Positions 1-11,440 of a stretch of 64,000 nt of DNA are shown in pieces. Below the pieces are notes generated by a model. That model was not told the origin of the DNA, made no database searches, and saw nothing but the letters and a program-made list of their open reading frames with translations. Source of the DNA: Cloeon dipterum (Eukaryota; Arthropoda; Insecta; Ephemeroptera; Baetidae); NCBI RefSeq assembly GCF_949628265.1, contig NC_088789.1:32605883-32669882 (forward strand), written 5' to 3'. Position 1 is the first letter of the stretch. Every line of letters starts with the position of its first letter. The position numbers and the translations under genes are program-made.

Positions 1-1229
1 CGCCGCATAAATTAAATGCGGCCGGATGACGCGGCTGCTCTGCTCTGCTTCGCTTTCCGCCGATTCTCGCTATTAAAAAACGCCGCCTGCTGATCGACCA
101 GATGCCAAATAATAGAACTGGAGACAATTTTCGGAAAAAAAAAACATGCCACCGTGACGCTGGAGCAGAGTGCGGCTTAATATTAATTGAGAAAGTTCGA
201 TTTATGAGTAAAACGTATAAAAATAAAATAGTTAAGCTATATTTATATTTTTTTACTTTTTAGGAAACAAAAAATGCTAATTTTAAGTCATTAAGTCAAT
301 CACTAAAACAGTAATGAAATGAAACAGTCTCAATTTCGCACTTTTTATTGCATCAATTAAAAAATATCGACGAACGTTTTAAAATGCACTATTTTTTATT
401 ATCAATATAAGAAACGCCGATTCAGGTAGCTCGCAGGAATGTATATTTTTATGATAAAATATTCTAATTTCAAGACACTAATTTCATTAGAATATCAAAA
501 ATTATTTTATTCAAAGATTAAGAGGAAATTAACATATATTTCGACACTGAAGCCACCATATTCAGGATTTGCGTCGGCAAAAATTGATATTTAAATTGGC
601 AAGTTGAGGCAATGTTGGTTGCACTTTGGTCGTTTGTCTCGGCGTGAAGAGACAGGGTCCGCCACGGCGCCACACTGATGATCTATTGACCTCTTTTCAT
701 TCGCGCAAAAGCTCTTTTGGTGCTCGTGTCGCTGATCACGCCCAATTACTTTATTTCGCTTCTAATTTGTTCATTTCGACAGTGTGTTACATAATATAGC
801 ACCGCAATTAAATGAAGCATGAGCTGGTTCTTTCGTTGCGTCAAATTTATGATCAAAACATTCAGATGTAAGCAAAAAAGGTTTGAACAAAAACGGAAGC
901 AGTGAGGCAGCTGCATCTTATTTAAAATCTACTAGAATGAAAATATTTTGGATAATTTTTTAAGCTAATAAAAGAGGCAATAATCGATTTACAAAGAAAA
1001 AAAGGGAGATCATAATGTAATAAAATAAATGTCGAATTAAGTATAATATTGAATAATTGTTAGAAAAACAAATTCAGAAACAATCAACTTGGTAATTAGT
1101 GCAGAAAAATAATCAGGAACAGAAATTAAAAGAGTCTTCTGATCATAGCAAATGTGAGTGAGACACGCAGTATAAATATTAAATATTTCCTTCCAGTACA
1201 ATAATTTAAATTATATCAGCTTCATTACC
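1..1229. other. No gene recognised
   Basis: AT-rich sequence with no open frame that resembles a protein and no clear exon. Only the far right edge begins to resemble the flank of the protease copy near 49.3 kb. I see no RNA gene or mobile-element coding sequence here. Confidence 0.5.
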
Positions 1230-4200
1230 TCGAAGTGTGGTTGCACAAACAGAAGAGTGGATTCTCACCAGACGGAAACCAGGCCACGGACGAAAGGTCA
1301 CGGATGTGACCTCTTTCTCTTCTCCCAAATGTGTGATAAGCACGAAGCAGAGGCGGCTAAAATAATTTCGTGTTTGCGGGTTTAATATTAAAAGCCGAGC
1401 AATTAAAATTTTATATGACCATTTATTATAAAAATCCCATAGCAAAATTATTTTGATAAGAGATTAAGCTGACCCCATGTCTACGTTTTTCTACTGAAAA
1501 ACCATTAATCCTTTTACTAAACTTCTTGTTTTAAAAACACATTTAACTTCGGAATGCAATGTCCGGCGTGTTTTCCACGATCCAATCCATGTAACCTGCG
1601 ACGTCCGTGAACAAGGAATATTGATTTGGGTGACACAACGGTGTTTCTTCGCCCTCGAACATCACTTTTTTCGCCATTCCAGAGCTGACGATGCCCCTGA
1701 TGAACCAGCGGCCGTCTTTTTCCACGGAAAGGCTGCCTCCGCTGTCCCCGTTGCAGGCGGTCGTTCCTGAATTAATTAATAAAATTGAGAAAACGATAAT
1801 TAATAAATTAGGAGATTCTAACCATTCGTGTAGCCGGCGCAAAAGTTGTTTCCCGGCCTCAAAAGTTTCCCGAAAAACCTCCTTTTCGACAAGTAGCACT
1901 CTTTGTGAGTTCTAATCGGCAGTCGAACCTCTTGCAGTTTATCTGGCAATGTGTCGTTGTCAGCAAGCCTGAACCCAACCACCTTTAGTAAAAAGAAACA
2001 CAAAATTTAGATAAATTTTTCGAATTCACATGCTTCCGAAATACCATAGCTTCTGTTCCAGCCACGCGTTTCAAGTTAGGGTCAGAGTCGTCGTTCCACA
2101 GGCAAATCGGTCGTACATTGTCAGATATCTCGACTTTTTCGCTCAAAATCATGAGTCCGATGTCGTCACTAATGAATTCCGCAGAGTCATATTTCGGGTG
2201 CGTGATCAGACCGCTGGGCTAAAATGTTTTCAAAATAATTATGCGGATGTAAAGAATTTACTTGGAAGGTGAAACCTTTTTTCTCTGAACACCAGGGGCC
2301 GTTCTTTGTCTTTTCATCCCAACAGAAACTATGAGGTCCTCTGCTTTTGATCCCTGAAGGCAATTCGCAGCTAAAAATAACATTTTAAATCGAATAAGTC
2401 AAGAAATATATAATTTCTTCGCTTCAATACCGGTCAAAACTACTGTCGGCGAAATCAATGTCCCGTCGCATTTTCCTCCAGTTTGAGAATTCTCAATGTA
2501 AGCATGCCAAGGATGATCGCCAGTCTGAGAAATGTTTCCACCTAAAATTTGACCAGCGATCGATGGTAATTCTGTGGAAGAATCGTCATTTTCTCGTTTC
2601 CTTCTGGTTGACGTCGGTTTGCTTCCGCAGTTTGGAAAACTGAGGTTGTCTGGCGTGGTGAATCCTTTTTTTTAAAGAGATATAAAACTGCACGCTGCGT
2701 GAGCTAATTTGTGTAAAATTATACCTCTAGGTTGTTTTGTCTCTGGGATTGGGCGTAGAGCAGAAATGTCTTTTGCGTGCATTGCGATCTCGTCAATGTA
2801 TGGCAATAAATCAATATAAAAACGGTGAATGGGACCATGTTTTAGACCTCTCAAGAAATACCGGCCTTTGTAGAAGTTGATCAGATAGCTATACTCTTTG
2901 TGGCAATAAATGACAATCATTGAAATTGAACGAGATGAATTTTTCTATATAATTCTTACCAAAAATGGTTTCCTCGACACACAGGATATTCTGGATGGGA
3001 ATGTTGCGAATTTTGTAATATTCCGAAAAATCCAAGTCATCCCTGCTTAGAACCGCGCTGCAGTTGCTTTGGCCCGTCACATTCACTGTGAAATTTGTCA
3101 AAAACGAAGCAAAATCGTGCCAATGGCATTAACAAATATGTCACAGATGAAAATATTTAATATGTGACTATGATTTTAGTCCAAAAACAGCCTTTAATCG
3201 TCCACACTTTAAAATTTATTAAAATTAAATTATTATTTCCGGAATTCGAATAGGTTACTTTTTAATTCCATGCTCGCTGGGAATGGTTCTAAATTATTTT
3301 TTTTCGTCTCAAGTAATTGACAAAATCTCTTAGTTTTTGTCTTTCTATTCATTTTAAATTATTATTTTGTCCGAATAATACAAGACTGATTTTGATATAA
3401 GAAAAAATAATTCAACAAAAACAAATTTATTTAAATTTCAGTTTAGCTCACGATCAGCCATCAATATTTCTTGCTCATTTACGTAAATGCAATGCAACTT
3501 TACTATAAAATACCTTCGTTAATAGTGGATTTATATTTGTATGGATAGTTGAAAACGTCAAAATAAATTTTAATTTAAAAACTATGCAGATTAAAAATTA
3601 CATTTTCTTTTACTATGAAGCTATACATACGATACATTGGTTTAATTCTAGCGCTGATAGTTTAAGATTAAAATACGGTTTGTCTTATGTTTACATATTT
3701 AACAAACTTACCTTCGATAGGTGGAATCGTCTATAAAAATAGATTCAAAATTAGTCTGAGTCTACCTGCAGAAATTAGCTCGAGAATACGAACAGCTGGG
3801 TTCCATAGGAAGTAGGGTGAATCTCTTTGAAGTTGCAAATCCATTACGTTGTCACGGTTAAACAAACAAAGGGGATTTTCCACAGTCGGCATTTTCTCAG
3901 TTATCATAATCGTGATTTCAAAAGGATCAGAAGGATTCGTAACAATTTGCATTACATCCAGTACCTTAAATAATTGAAAAAGTCGTTAACTAAATTGTGT
4001 GAATTGCATCGGTTTGGCTGAAAATTACTTTGACTGAAACTCTCAAGCATTCTTCTTCTTTTTGGCGCCATGTACAGTATTCCGGAAAGACCCGAAGATC
4101 AGTTGTATCATTTTTATTGAAATCACAATAATCTCCTAGACAATAAAGTATTTCTGATGTTGATATTCTTAAGCGAGATATTATCATGTTACCTCGAGTA

Positions 4201-4960
4201 AGAATGGTCCTTTGAGAAAGCACTATAAAATTAAAGCACTTAGCTCGAGTACGCATGTTTGTAACATCAACGATCCATTGGTTCTGACGTAGAGCGGTTT
4301 CGTTTCCACAGTTTTGGCTACTCAGGTTTTCTCCTTCATCAAAATCTGCGAGGGGAAACTATACTATACTTTTAACTCGATTAAAATCGAGTGGTTGTTA
4401 AATTAAAATGATTGGTTTCTTTTTTTAAAAAAAATACTTCCTTGATTCGGTTTTTTCTGTTATCCTTCAAATTACTTTGGGCCAAAATCGTTTGAAAATG
4501 TTCCATTATAACTAACCTAATTGTAAGCTCCGCAAAAAGAAAAAAATAAGAAGAACTTACACGGAGGAGGAATGTAGACGTCGCTCCGAGACGTTTGCGC
4601 GGCGCAACCCGCGAGGCTGAGGAGGACGAAAAGTCCGAGCCTCATCGTGATTTCTTCTCCGCACGCGATGGACCAGGGCTGCTGCTGCGACCGTCGCGCA
4701 CAGCACTTCGAGTCAGATTAAATTATCGAGTCGATGATACTTTTGGCCAGTTGCCCCCAGTTGGCGAATGACCTCTAAAACTTATTGCGTCATTCCGTTG
4801 TTTACGATTTAGATTATATGTTGCTGTTGCTTGGAGGGCGAAAGGTCCAAGTTCAAAATCAATCCAGACTCGCATCTGAGACCTTCGTGACCTTGTTTTC
4901 ATCTCAAGTGCACGTGATTCTATCATTCGCAGTAGGAGCTCTGGTTTAACAAACCCTTTG
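1230..4960 (-). repeat. Left copy of an inverted segmental duplication carrying a protease gene
   Basis: This block and about 45650-49330 are inverted copies of each other. Matching landmarks in mirrored order are the 3' flank (about 1240-1400 against 49140-49330), every protease exon with its introns, the signal-peptide exon, and the upstream segment containing a conserved phrase around 4740-4800 (against 45655-45720). A further partial copy of the upstream segment, in the same orientation as 4740-4930, lies at about 43990-44400. Exons are closely similar while introns have drifted. Confidence 0.75.
1543..4645 (-). CDS. Secreted two-domain serine protease homolog, catalytic His replaced by Asn (copy A)
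   Basis: Eleven exons fit one continuous frame (575 aa): 4561-4645, 4193-4345, 4029-4135, 3766-3964, 2960-3085, 2725-2895, 2431-2664, 2276-2370, 2045-2218, 1823-1982, 1543-1766. The product starts with a signal peptide (MRLGLFVLLSLAGCAAQ). Residues about 29-280 read as a degenerate trypsin-like domain with no catalytic triad. Residues about 281-575 form a chymotrypsin-family (S1) domain: ILGG start, the Asp motif DDIGLMIL (Asp409) and GDSGGS (Ser510). At the His position the motif reads AANC instead of AAHC (Asn361), so it should lack normal proteolytic activity. The first-domain linker has an RRKR stretch that a furin-like enzyme could cut. Introns are mostly 50-130 bases, with one of about 680. 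The duplicated sister on the other strand (45807-49011) keeps His. It could act as a non-catalytic serine protease homolog in extracellular fluid, as in insect immune or developmental cascades, or be decaying; the intact frame favours a retained protein. Confidence 0.82.
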
Positions 4961-5795
4961 GCCTTTAGAGCGATTTTTCATTTTTATTTTTAAAAAATTA
5001 TCTTTTCTTTACAGATGTATACTAACAAATAACTAAATATAAAATCAGGTGTGGCAAAAAAATCTCAAACTTGGTTTCCCGTCATTGTGCGCCAGTAGCA
5101 ATCGTGGCTGAATAATTTAAATTTCATTACTAATTATATCCCTAATTATCAGTTTCCGTATCAACGATCCTTTTACGGAAAATGCAAAATTGAATTCCGA
5201 GTCTTTAGGATATTGCTTTGATCGATATTTGAATTTGGACTCAAAATGATGCCAGATAAATTCCGCATCGCAGATAGTTAACAATTGTCCCAGAACCGAC
5301 GCCACACCAGACGAAAAGTACTCAGGGTGAAACATGGGCAACCTTTGCCAGTTTCACTGCGCTTTGAAATTTCTTTGAAAAATAAAGAGCTTATCATAGA
5401 GAATGGAGACGGGAGAGAGCGTACTTGATAGCCGATAAGCCAATGATATCGCGTGAAACTTGTCATGTGACCCATCCCATATATTCCGACTGTCACTTGA
5501 CTTGTTCACGTTTCGGGTGATGTGGCGATGTCCATTTCCAAAATATGGTTCTTAACGTTCCGTGTGTATGAAACACTTTGACGAAAGAAATTATTTAGTT
5601 TTGAACGTGTTCAGATACCACGCTTTTTAATATGTGTGGAACAAGTGGTGTGATTTGCAATGTTTTTTATGTTAGTTAAATAAAAGCTGTATACATTTTT
5701 TTCTTGTATTTATTCATAGCTAAACAGAGGGGATCGTTAATTCGCATATTGAAAATGCCGCATTACATTCAATGAATTGATTCTTCAAGAAATTT
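4646..5795. other. Intergenic region between protease A and ANK-A1
   Basis: Contains the upstream (promoter-side) region of protease A. The segment 4740-4930 recurs at 43990-44400 in the same orientation, and partly inverted at 45655-45720. I saw no convincing TATA box. The rest, 4930-5795, holds nothing I recognise apart from the 3' flank of ANK-A1. Confidence 0.5.
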
Positions 5796-7430
5796 CTATT
5801 TCTTTATTGAGATCAACGATCCGAGGAACTTCCTGGCCTCCTCACTGCAAGTGGATTCTAGCACAGTTTTTCCTCCGGCGGTAGTTTCTTGAGGATCGGC
5901 TCCCTCACTCACCAGCCATGCGCAGATTTCTTCATTGTATTGGTCGGCAGCAAGGTGCAGTGTGGTTTTTCCTCCCTCTCCCTTTTCCTTGATCAGATTT
6001 TTGTCAATGGCGTGCACGAATTTGGCACTCTTTAACTTGCCCTTAACGATGCAGAAGTGAAGGAAGTTGTTTCCATTTCTTTTCACGCTCAAATCGGCGC
6101 CATAGCTTAGCAACGCTCTAGCGTTTTTAATTGCATTATATTCGCCGACCAAGGCCCAATGAAGAGGAGTGAAAAAGTATTTGTCGACTCCGTTCACAAT
6201 GTCGCGGAGTATGGGTCCAAATCTATGAATGATCCAGTATCCGTTTTTCGCGTTCTGAGCAGCGTAATGGAGGAAAGTTCCATCATTGTTTTGGTTCACA
6301 GCGTAGATATCTTGTCCGCGATCGATCAGCCACAAGCACATGTCTTCGTTTCCCTTCATTGCAGCGAGATGGAGAACTGTGGCACCATCGTCACTGACCT
6401 CGTTGATCAGGCTTGCGTCCTTATTGTGCACGAACCCCAATGCGGCTACACTGTTTGTCGCGGCGTGATGCATCAAAGTAAATCCTGATATTTTGAGCCT
6501 AACATTACTGCCTAACAACTGAATAAACACTTCTGCTTTTGCAGCATTGAAAGGTAGTCCTCGAATTCCTTGAATTGCTGACACAAGAGCATTCCCATAA
6601 GCATTTCTTTGTTCATAAGAGGAGAGTTGGAACACTGAGAACAGATATTGAAGGATTTTTCTTGCACGGTATCTGTTCGCAGCTGCATGGCAAAGAATTT
6701 TGTTTTTCAATCCGTCTCCCCAAATCCAACTGTCGGTAATTTTGACCTCTTCAAACAACCACTTGATGATCGCCAACTCTCCATACATGCATGCTGTCAG
6801 AAGAATTTCAACATCATATTTCGGATCCTTGCCAAACTTCATATCGTCTTTAGAGACGAATTTAGCAAATTCTAAGTAGTTTCTCCTCACAGAAAAGCGT
6901 AGCAAGCTCCATCTATTTTCAGGTTCTCGACTATTTTGTGATAGGTGGAACAATTTGATTGCAAGCTCGAAATTTCCCCCTTGGAGCGCATAATCGATAG
7001 GCCTAGCATTATGAGAATCTCTATTTTCGAAGTCGCATCCTTTCTGAAGGAAGAAGTCGATCAGAGCATCTCCGTGGGTTTCGTTCGTGGCAGCGTAGTG
7101 CAGAGGAGTGGCGCCAGATCTTCTGCATATTTCATTTACATTGGCGCCCTCCTGTTCCACGAGATGACGGCAAACCTCAACATCCGACTTCTTGGCCGCA
7201 AAATGCAGAGCGGGAAGGTCGCCTTTTTTCGCTTTGACGTTATCCAGTTTGGTCTTTAGCGTATCTTTTTGCTCTTCTTCCAATGTCACATCCTGAGGAT
7301 TTTCCGGATCTTTCTCGTGTACTCCTGATAAAGGAATTTGTAATAACGATTTCTATGTTAATGTTTGTAACTCACCGTTCGTATTTGTAACTGTATTTGT
7401 TACAGTTTTCTTCTCCTTTTTGCTGCTCAT
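5796..7430 (-). CDS. Ankyrin-repeat protein ANK-A1
   Basis: Two coding exons, 7376-7430 and 5796-7324, joined over a 51-base intron, give 527 aa. The short first exon encodes a Lys/Thr-rich leader (MSSKKEKKTVTNTVTN). Exon 2 encodes a linker and then degenerate ankyrin repeats to the end, with typical helix signatures such as LPALHFAAKK, ATPLHYAATN, ATVLHLAAMKG, TFLHYAAQN, FTPLHWAL and TTLHLAAD. It ends with a family-specific tail, GKTVLESTCSEEARKFL. No transmembrane, signal or partner domain is visible, so an intracellular protein-binding scaffold is likely, with unknown target. An upstream acceptor at 7446 and a donor at 8492 imply a separate 5' UTR exon. It is paired head-to-head with ANK-C1 (+), the same arrangement as ANK-A2/ANK-C2. 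An overlapping antisense open frame is a by-product of codon composition. Confidence 0.88.
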
Positions 7431-8480
7431 CGCTGGCTAGTCGGGACTGCAAACAAAAAGAAGAATTATTGAAAGAATTAATTTTTAACTCTCATTAGTG
7501 TAGCATTTTTATAATTTCAATTTTTTCCTACTTTTTCCCACCCTTTGAATGCTGCATGGAAACTGAATTCAGTTTAGCTTTTAATTTGTTAGTATCAAAC
7601 AAGTTTAAAAACTCACAAAATACGTATATGATTTTACGGGATGGCTGGAATAGTGACCAGTTCTTGGTTTTTTAAGTTCATTCCGTGCATTGAGACGCTC
7701 GCATTCAAAGCAGTGAGCCATTTGGGGAGAAAGAAATACCAAAAATAAACGAGTGAAGGGAATTTGCCACAGAATTACGGATCTAACAAAGAATTCATTC
7801 GTTCAGGTGGTCTCTCTGCAAGTGCTCAAACTAGCTCTGACGCATGCGCAGTTCTAGCATTTAAGTTTGTATTATTCAGGCGGGAAAAAAAGTTCGCACG
7901 GCACACTGCACTTTTTGGTCGGAAAATAAATCCACTTTACCTAATTCGACCCTCAAGAATCGATTGGTGTGCTCAGAAACTACGTCAAAGACTGGTTTTA
8001 AAGTTAGCATAATTGGAAATGATATATCAGCAGAATTCAGCAGAATTATACAGTCCGTTCCTTTTTACAACTTTTCGGGCCATTCCGTACCTGAGTCGCT
8101 TCCATTAGAAGCAGCAGATATGCGTTGAGGAGCAAAAATGAACCACATGCATCAGGGAAAGGTTCAATGACTAATGCAGTGGGTCTAAATTCCACGAATG
8201 AAATATTCCAAATTTTTTAGAATAAATTGCCTGCAATATGATTAATCAAAAAGCCCGCTTTTTTTAAGAAACGGAATTGTCATTTTTACCCTTTTAACAC
8301 TCACTAACATTTTTCAGCATTTTGGCGAGAGTTTGAAATTTTCATGGGCAGTTTTATGCGTCAAAGGCAACGCAAAGATTTTTTATGGAAAAACTATATG
8401 GGTTGTTGTTATGATTTAACTAATTCTAGTGACTTGCAGATCAAATAATGAATTAACAAATCTTAAAAATGATGTAGCAA
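7431..8480 (-). other. 5' UTR intron of ANK-A1
   Basis: The interval between the putative 5' UTR exon donor (8492) and the acceptor at 7446 before the start codon. Equivalent introns of about 0.7-1.05 kb lie upstream of ANK-A2, -A3, -A4, -A5 and -A6 and share long blocks with this one, for example the segment around 7780-8170. No coding sequence recognised. Confidence 0.6.
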
Positions 8481-8700
8481 AGGTAACTCACAGGATGCTG
8501 CGACACAAGAAATAAAAGTTTTAGAAGTTCCAACGGAGACTATTTGATGCTCAGAGGTGAACCAACTGATTCTAGCGATGAGGGAGCAATAGTTGTAGAT
8601 AGAATTATCGTAAGAAGCTATGCTCGAGAGGAGACAAACGCGCCTGCGCTATCGACTCCTTGCGATCTGTCAAAAACTTCGCCTGCACCCTGATCTAGCA
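8481..8700 (-). promoter_or_regulatory. Proximal promoter / 5' UTR exon of ANK-A1
   Basis: One of six copies of a conserved element, each placed upstream of an A-type ankyrin gene (others at about 18050-18270, 27070-27290, 39700-39942, 51300-51500 and 60475-60581). On the gene strand it ends with a conserved splice donor (CATCCT followed by GTGAGT). In most copies a CCAAT motif (inverted, ATTGG) sits about 200 bases upstream of that donor. In this copy the CCAAT is altered (GATCTAGC where others read GATTGGC). The transcription start was not determined. Confidence 0.55.
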
Positions 8701-9249
8701 TTTTATAGCAATCATAAAAACTGCGTATCATGTGGGGGAAAAATCATAATTGGAAGACCGAGCGGTGAAAAGTGAGAGGAACAAAAACGTGACATTTGCA
8801 TTTATAGCAATAAAAGCAATCGACAAAAGAACACAATTTTGATTAGGACCGAGGAAACCATCATTATTATTTGGTCTGCTGGTAAACAGATATAGTTTAA
8901 ATACTCTCTTTGGTGTAGTTTCTGAGCTCACCAATCGATCCTTGATGGTCGAATTAGGACAAGTGGATATTTTTTCAGATGAAAAAGTCAAGAGCAACGT
9001 GCGAACTTTTTTCCCGCCAAAACAATATGAATGCGAGAAGTGCGCATGCGTGAGAGCTGGTTTTTGAGCACTTGCAGAGAGACCGCCTCTACGAATTACT
9101 TCCTTTTCACATCCATTCAGCTCTGACGCATTTCTTTTAGGAATTCAGGATTTAGTGGCACGGAAGGAGAGTTGAGATCAAACTTACTTACTTATTGATT
9201 GGATATTCAGAGCAATCATTCGATAAAAATATTTACAATGTGATTTAGT

Positions 9250-9500
9250 CAGGGACTTACGGATTACTGATGCTGCAAGAGACGAGAAAAAGTTGCGAGA
9301 GAAGAGCAAGACCGGCGTGTGCTCTGCTCGATGCTCTGACGGACAATGATCGAGAGCTGCAGCTGCAACGAGCGAGCAGAGATCCCACAGGCGACCTTTT
9401 CACTGCGCTTTGAAAGGCGAGTTTATATACCTGGCAGCTGCATTCCAAACAGCGGGCGGTGTGCGCAGGGTTGTTTGGCAGGCCAAAAGGGGAGAGAGTA
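9250..9500 (-). promoter_or_regulatory. Distal promoter-like element with 5' UTR exon, upstream of ANK-A1
   Basis: The element has a donor (TCC followed by GTAAGT, exon end 9261), a GCAG/CTGCAG-rich stretch and a conserved phrase reading GCGACCTTTTCACTGCG. Copies occur at about 18370-18560, 27640-27930, 35160-35456, 56390-56662 and 57060-57240. At 35160-35456 and 56390-56662 it serves as the only evident promoter of B-type ankyrin genes. Here it lies behind the proximal element, so ANK-A1 may have two alternative first exons. A 227-aa open frame running through it is not conserved in the copies and is not a gene. Confidence 0.45.
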
Positions 9501-9639
9501 TAAAAATTAAGCAAAAGCTTGTATGTGAGCTGTATTAATTTATGTTTTTTTCTCTCTTTACACTTTATCACGGCGTCGACCTGGAAACGCTTTTTCTCGA
9601 TCGTAATTTTAGTACGTGAAGCAAATAAAATATTACGAA

Positions 9640-9960
9640 TATTTTCATTATTTTTCAATTCCTCTGCGTTGGTGGTGCCGCGAGTTGAGCAGCAGTTGGA
9701 TTTTTGGAGGAGTTTCGGATTCATTCCAAATGTTTTTCGGGGTAAGTGGCATTTTTGTCGAGGGATAATTCGGATGCCATTCCAAAAGCAGGGACGAAAA
9801 TTGACGGAGATTTTACGGTGGAATTCGAAACATTTTCTCATTTTACATCTGCGAGAAGCAGGAGAATCAATGACAAAAAAAATGATTTCTTCCCGGAAAC
9901 ACACCCACATCAATAAAAGTTCGTTTTCTGTTTTATTCACGGGAAAATTATGTCAAAAAT
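9640..9960 (-). repeat. Dispersed repeat R, copy 1
   Basis: Closely matches about 18905-19220 (same orientation) and, inverted and more diverged, about 55668-55870. On the minus strand it has a run that could encode a short peptide (MRKCFEF..., FWNGIRIIPR), but the reading frame breaks differently in each copy, so a noncoding duplicated segment is the simpler reading. Confidence 0.5.
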
Positions 9961-10363
9961 TCAGTGTTTAGATAAATTCCGATATTTTGCTGCAGATTTT
10001 CAGTCAAACAGTGCATGAAGTGGACGTTTTCGAGCCAGCAATCAGGGCCGTGATTGGCGGATATTTATTTGCCAGGACAGGAGCGAATTTTTTATAAATT
10101 TCCTGCTGATTATTGCAGTGAACGCGTGACGATTCATTTGGCCGCTAATTCTTATATTATACACAATCTCTTTAGCTTTCGATTGGTACCGGTTGCGGAC
10201 AGTCACGTGAGCTTTTTCGACCGATTCCAACTTTGTGCGCTGACCAATTAAAATGGCGTTGATATAGGACTGAAAAGTACGCAGGGACGCTCATCTTCCT
10301 TGTCCGCTCCTCTCTTATTAAGCTCTCTATGAGCAGCAAAGCACGTACGCAGTTGAAGGTTGG

Positions 10364-10490
10364 AGCAGTCACTTGACTCAATCCCGCCATCTGATTGGCT
10401 TAGACCAGGCGCGCGCTGTTTAAAGAGAGCAGCAAGAGACGCGCGGATGCTCTTGGCCAATCAGATCGCAGAATTGAGTCACGTGACTGC
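10364..10490. promoter_or_regulatory. Mirror-symmetric CCAAT / CACGTG element, copy 1
   Basis: Two inverted arms, about 10364-10403 and 10451-10490. Each carries a CCAAT box and a GAGTCACGTGACTGC-like palindromic site (CACTTG in the left arm), around a centre with TTTAAAGAGAGCAGC. A near-identical copy is at 29226-29350. The symmetry suggests a bidirectional promoter or enhancer between divergently transcribed genes (ANK-A1 leftward, ANK-C1 rightward). Confidence 0.5.
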
Positions 10491-10499
10491 GTGGACTGC

Positions 10500-11440
10500 T
10501 TGTAATTCTCTGCTCTTGCTGTTTAATGGCAGATGTCACTACTGTCGCAACTTTTCCTGCATTTTTGACACGCGAATTATTTCTCGTCCTCTTTTCTCTT
10601 TATAATCTCTGGTCATGGTTGTGACTTATGTTTTATTTAGATCAACTTGAGCTCATTTTTACACCATCAAATACGGCGACGGTGGGAAAACTCAGACATT
10701 TTACTTGGGATAATGGCCGGTGAACCCAGGTTCATGCGCTTGTTGCGCAGAGCACAGCTTAATCCGCCTCTCTCTACTGTGTTTAATATTTTAATATATG
10801 TGGCATAATCTGCTAATTTGTGTGCATGTGTATATAATTTGTTCGAACGGAAATTCAATAAAGATAGTTGAAGCTCAAGCACAAAGGAATTTTTTTTTAA
10901 TATTTTGTTTCATTGACATATCGAGCATTAAACGAACTAATTGTTATTTCAGGGATGATGTTCCTCGTCATCTTTCAAATCAACTGGAAATATTTATTAT
11001 AGTTGTTTTCAATTTGCGGGCCCATTATTTTAAAGAAAATCAACTTTTATAATATGCTCCATGGTTCACAAAATTTCTATGTTAATCCAAGGATAGAAAT
11101 GATTGGCATCTGATTAATTCCTTGTTTGTTGGATGCGTTTTGAATTTCTTTTGACATTTGTACGGCGTGAATAAATCTTTGGCTTCTTGGCTGCAAGCGA
11201 AATCAAGCACGGACCTTCCGTCCGAGGTCCGAGGTCAGAGTAGCTTCAGGGTCAGCAGCCAACGATGCAAGTCCAGGTCGGTGTACTCTACGGCCAGATG
11301 CAGGACGTATTTTCCATCTTGCCCCATTTCTTTTATATTATCAGATTGATATGAAAAGCGTGTACGTATTTATATTTTTGAATTTCCCGCCCTTGCTTCC
11401 GCCAATGATATTACTCGCCCTCAAAATCAACTGAGAGCCA
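10500..11440. other. Upstream region of ANK-C1, no gene seen
   Basis: AT-rich sequence without a convincing exon. Part of it (10510-10770) recurs at 29350-29550. It lies between the symmetric promoter element and the first exon of ANK-C1. Confidence 0.4.

Noticed and set aside
3712-3730. Possible 19-base micro-exon of protease A, next to a strong GTAAGT donor
   Set aside because: Including it shifts the frame of the next exon. Skipping it gives a perfect 576-codon frame, and the equivalent in copy B would contain a stop.
6159-6488. Long antisense open frame within ANK-A1, with similar frames in ANK-A2, -A3, -A4, -A5 and -A6 (up to 197 codons)
   Set aside because: The apparent conservation follows from conservation of the sense ankyrin coding sequence. 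There are no independent start or splice signals, and lengths vary between copies.
9257-9940. 227-codon minus-strand open frame
   Set aside because: It runs through a promoter-like element and repeat R. The paralogous regions at 18.4-19.2 kb and 27.6 kb break the frame.
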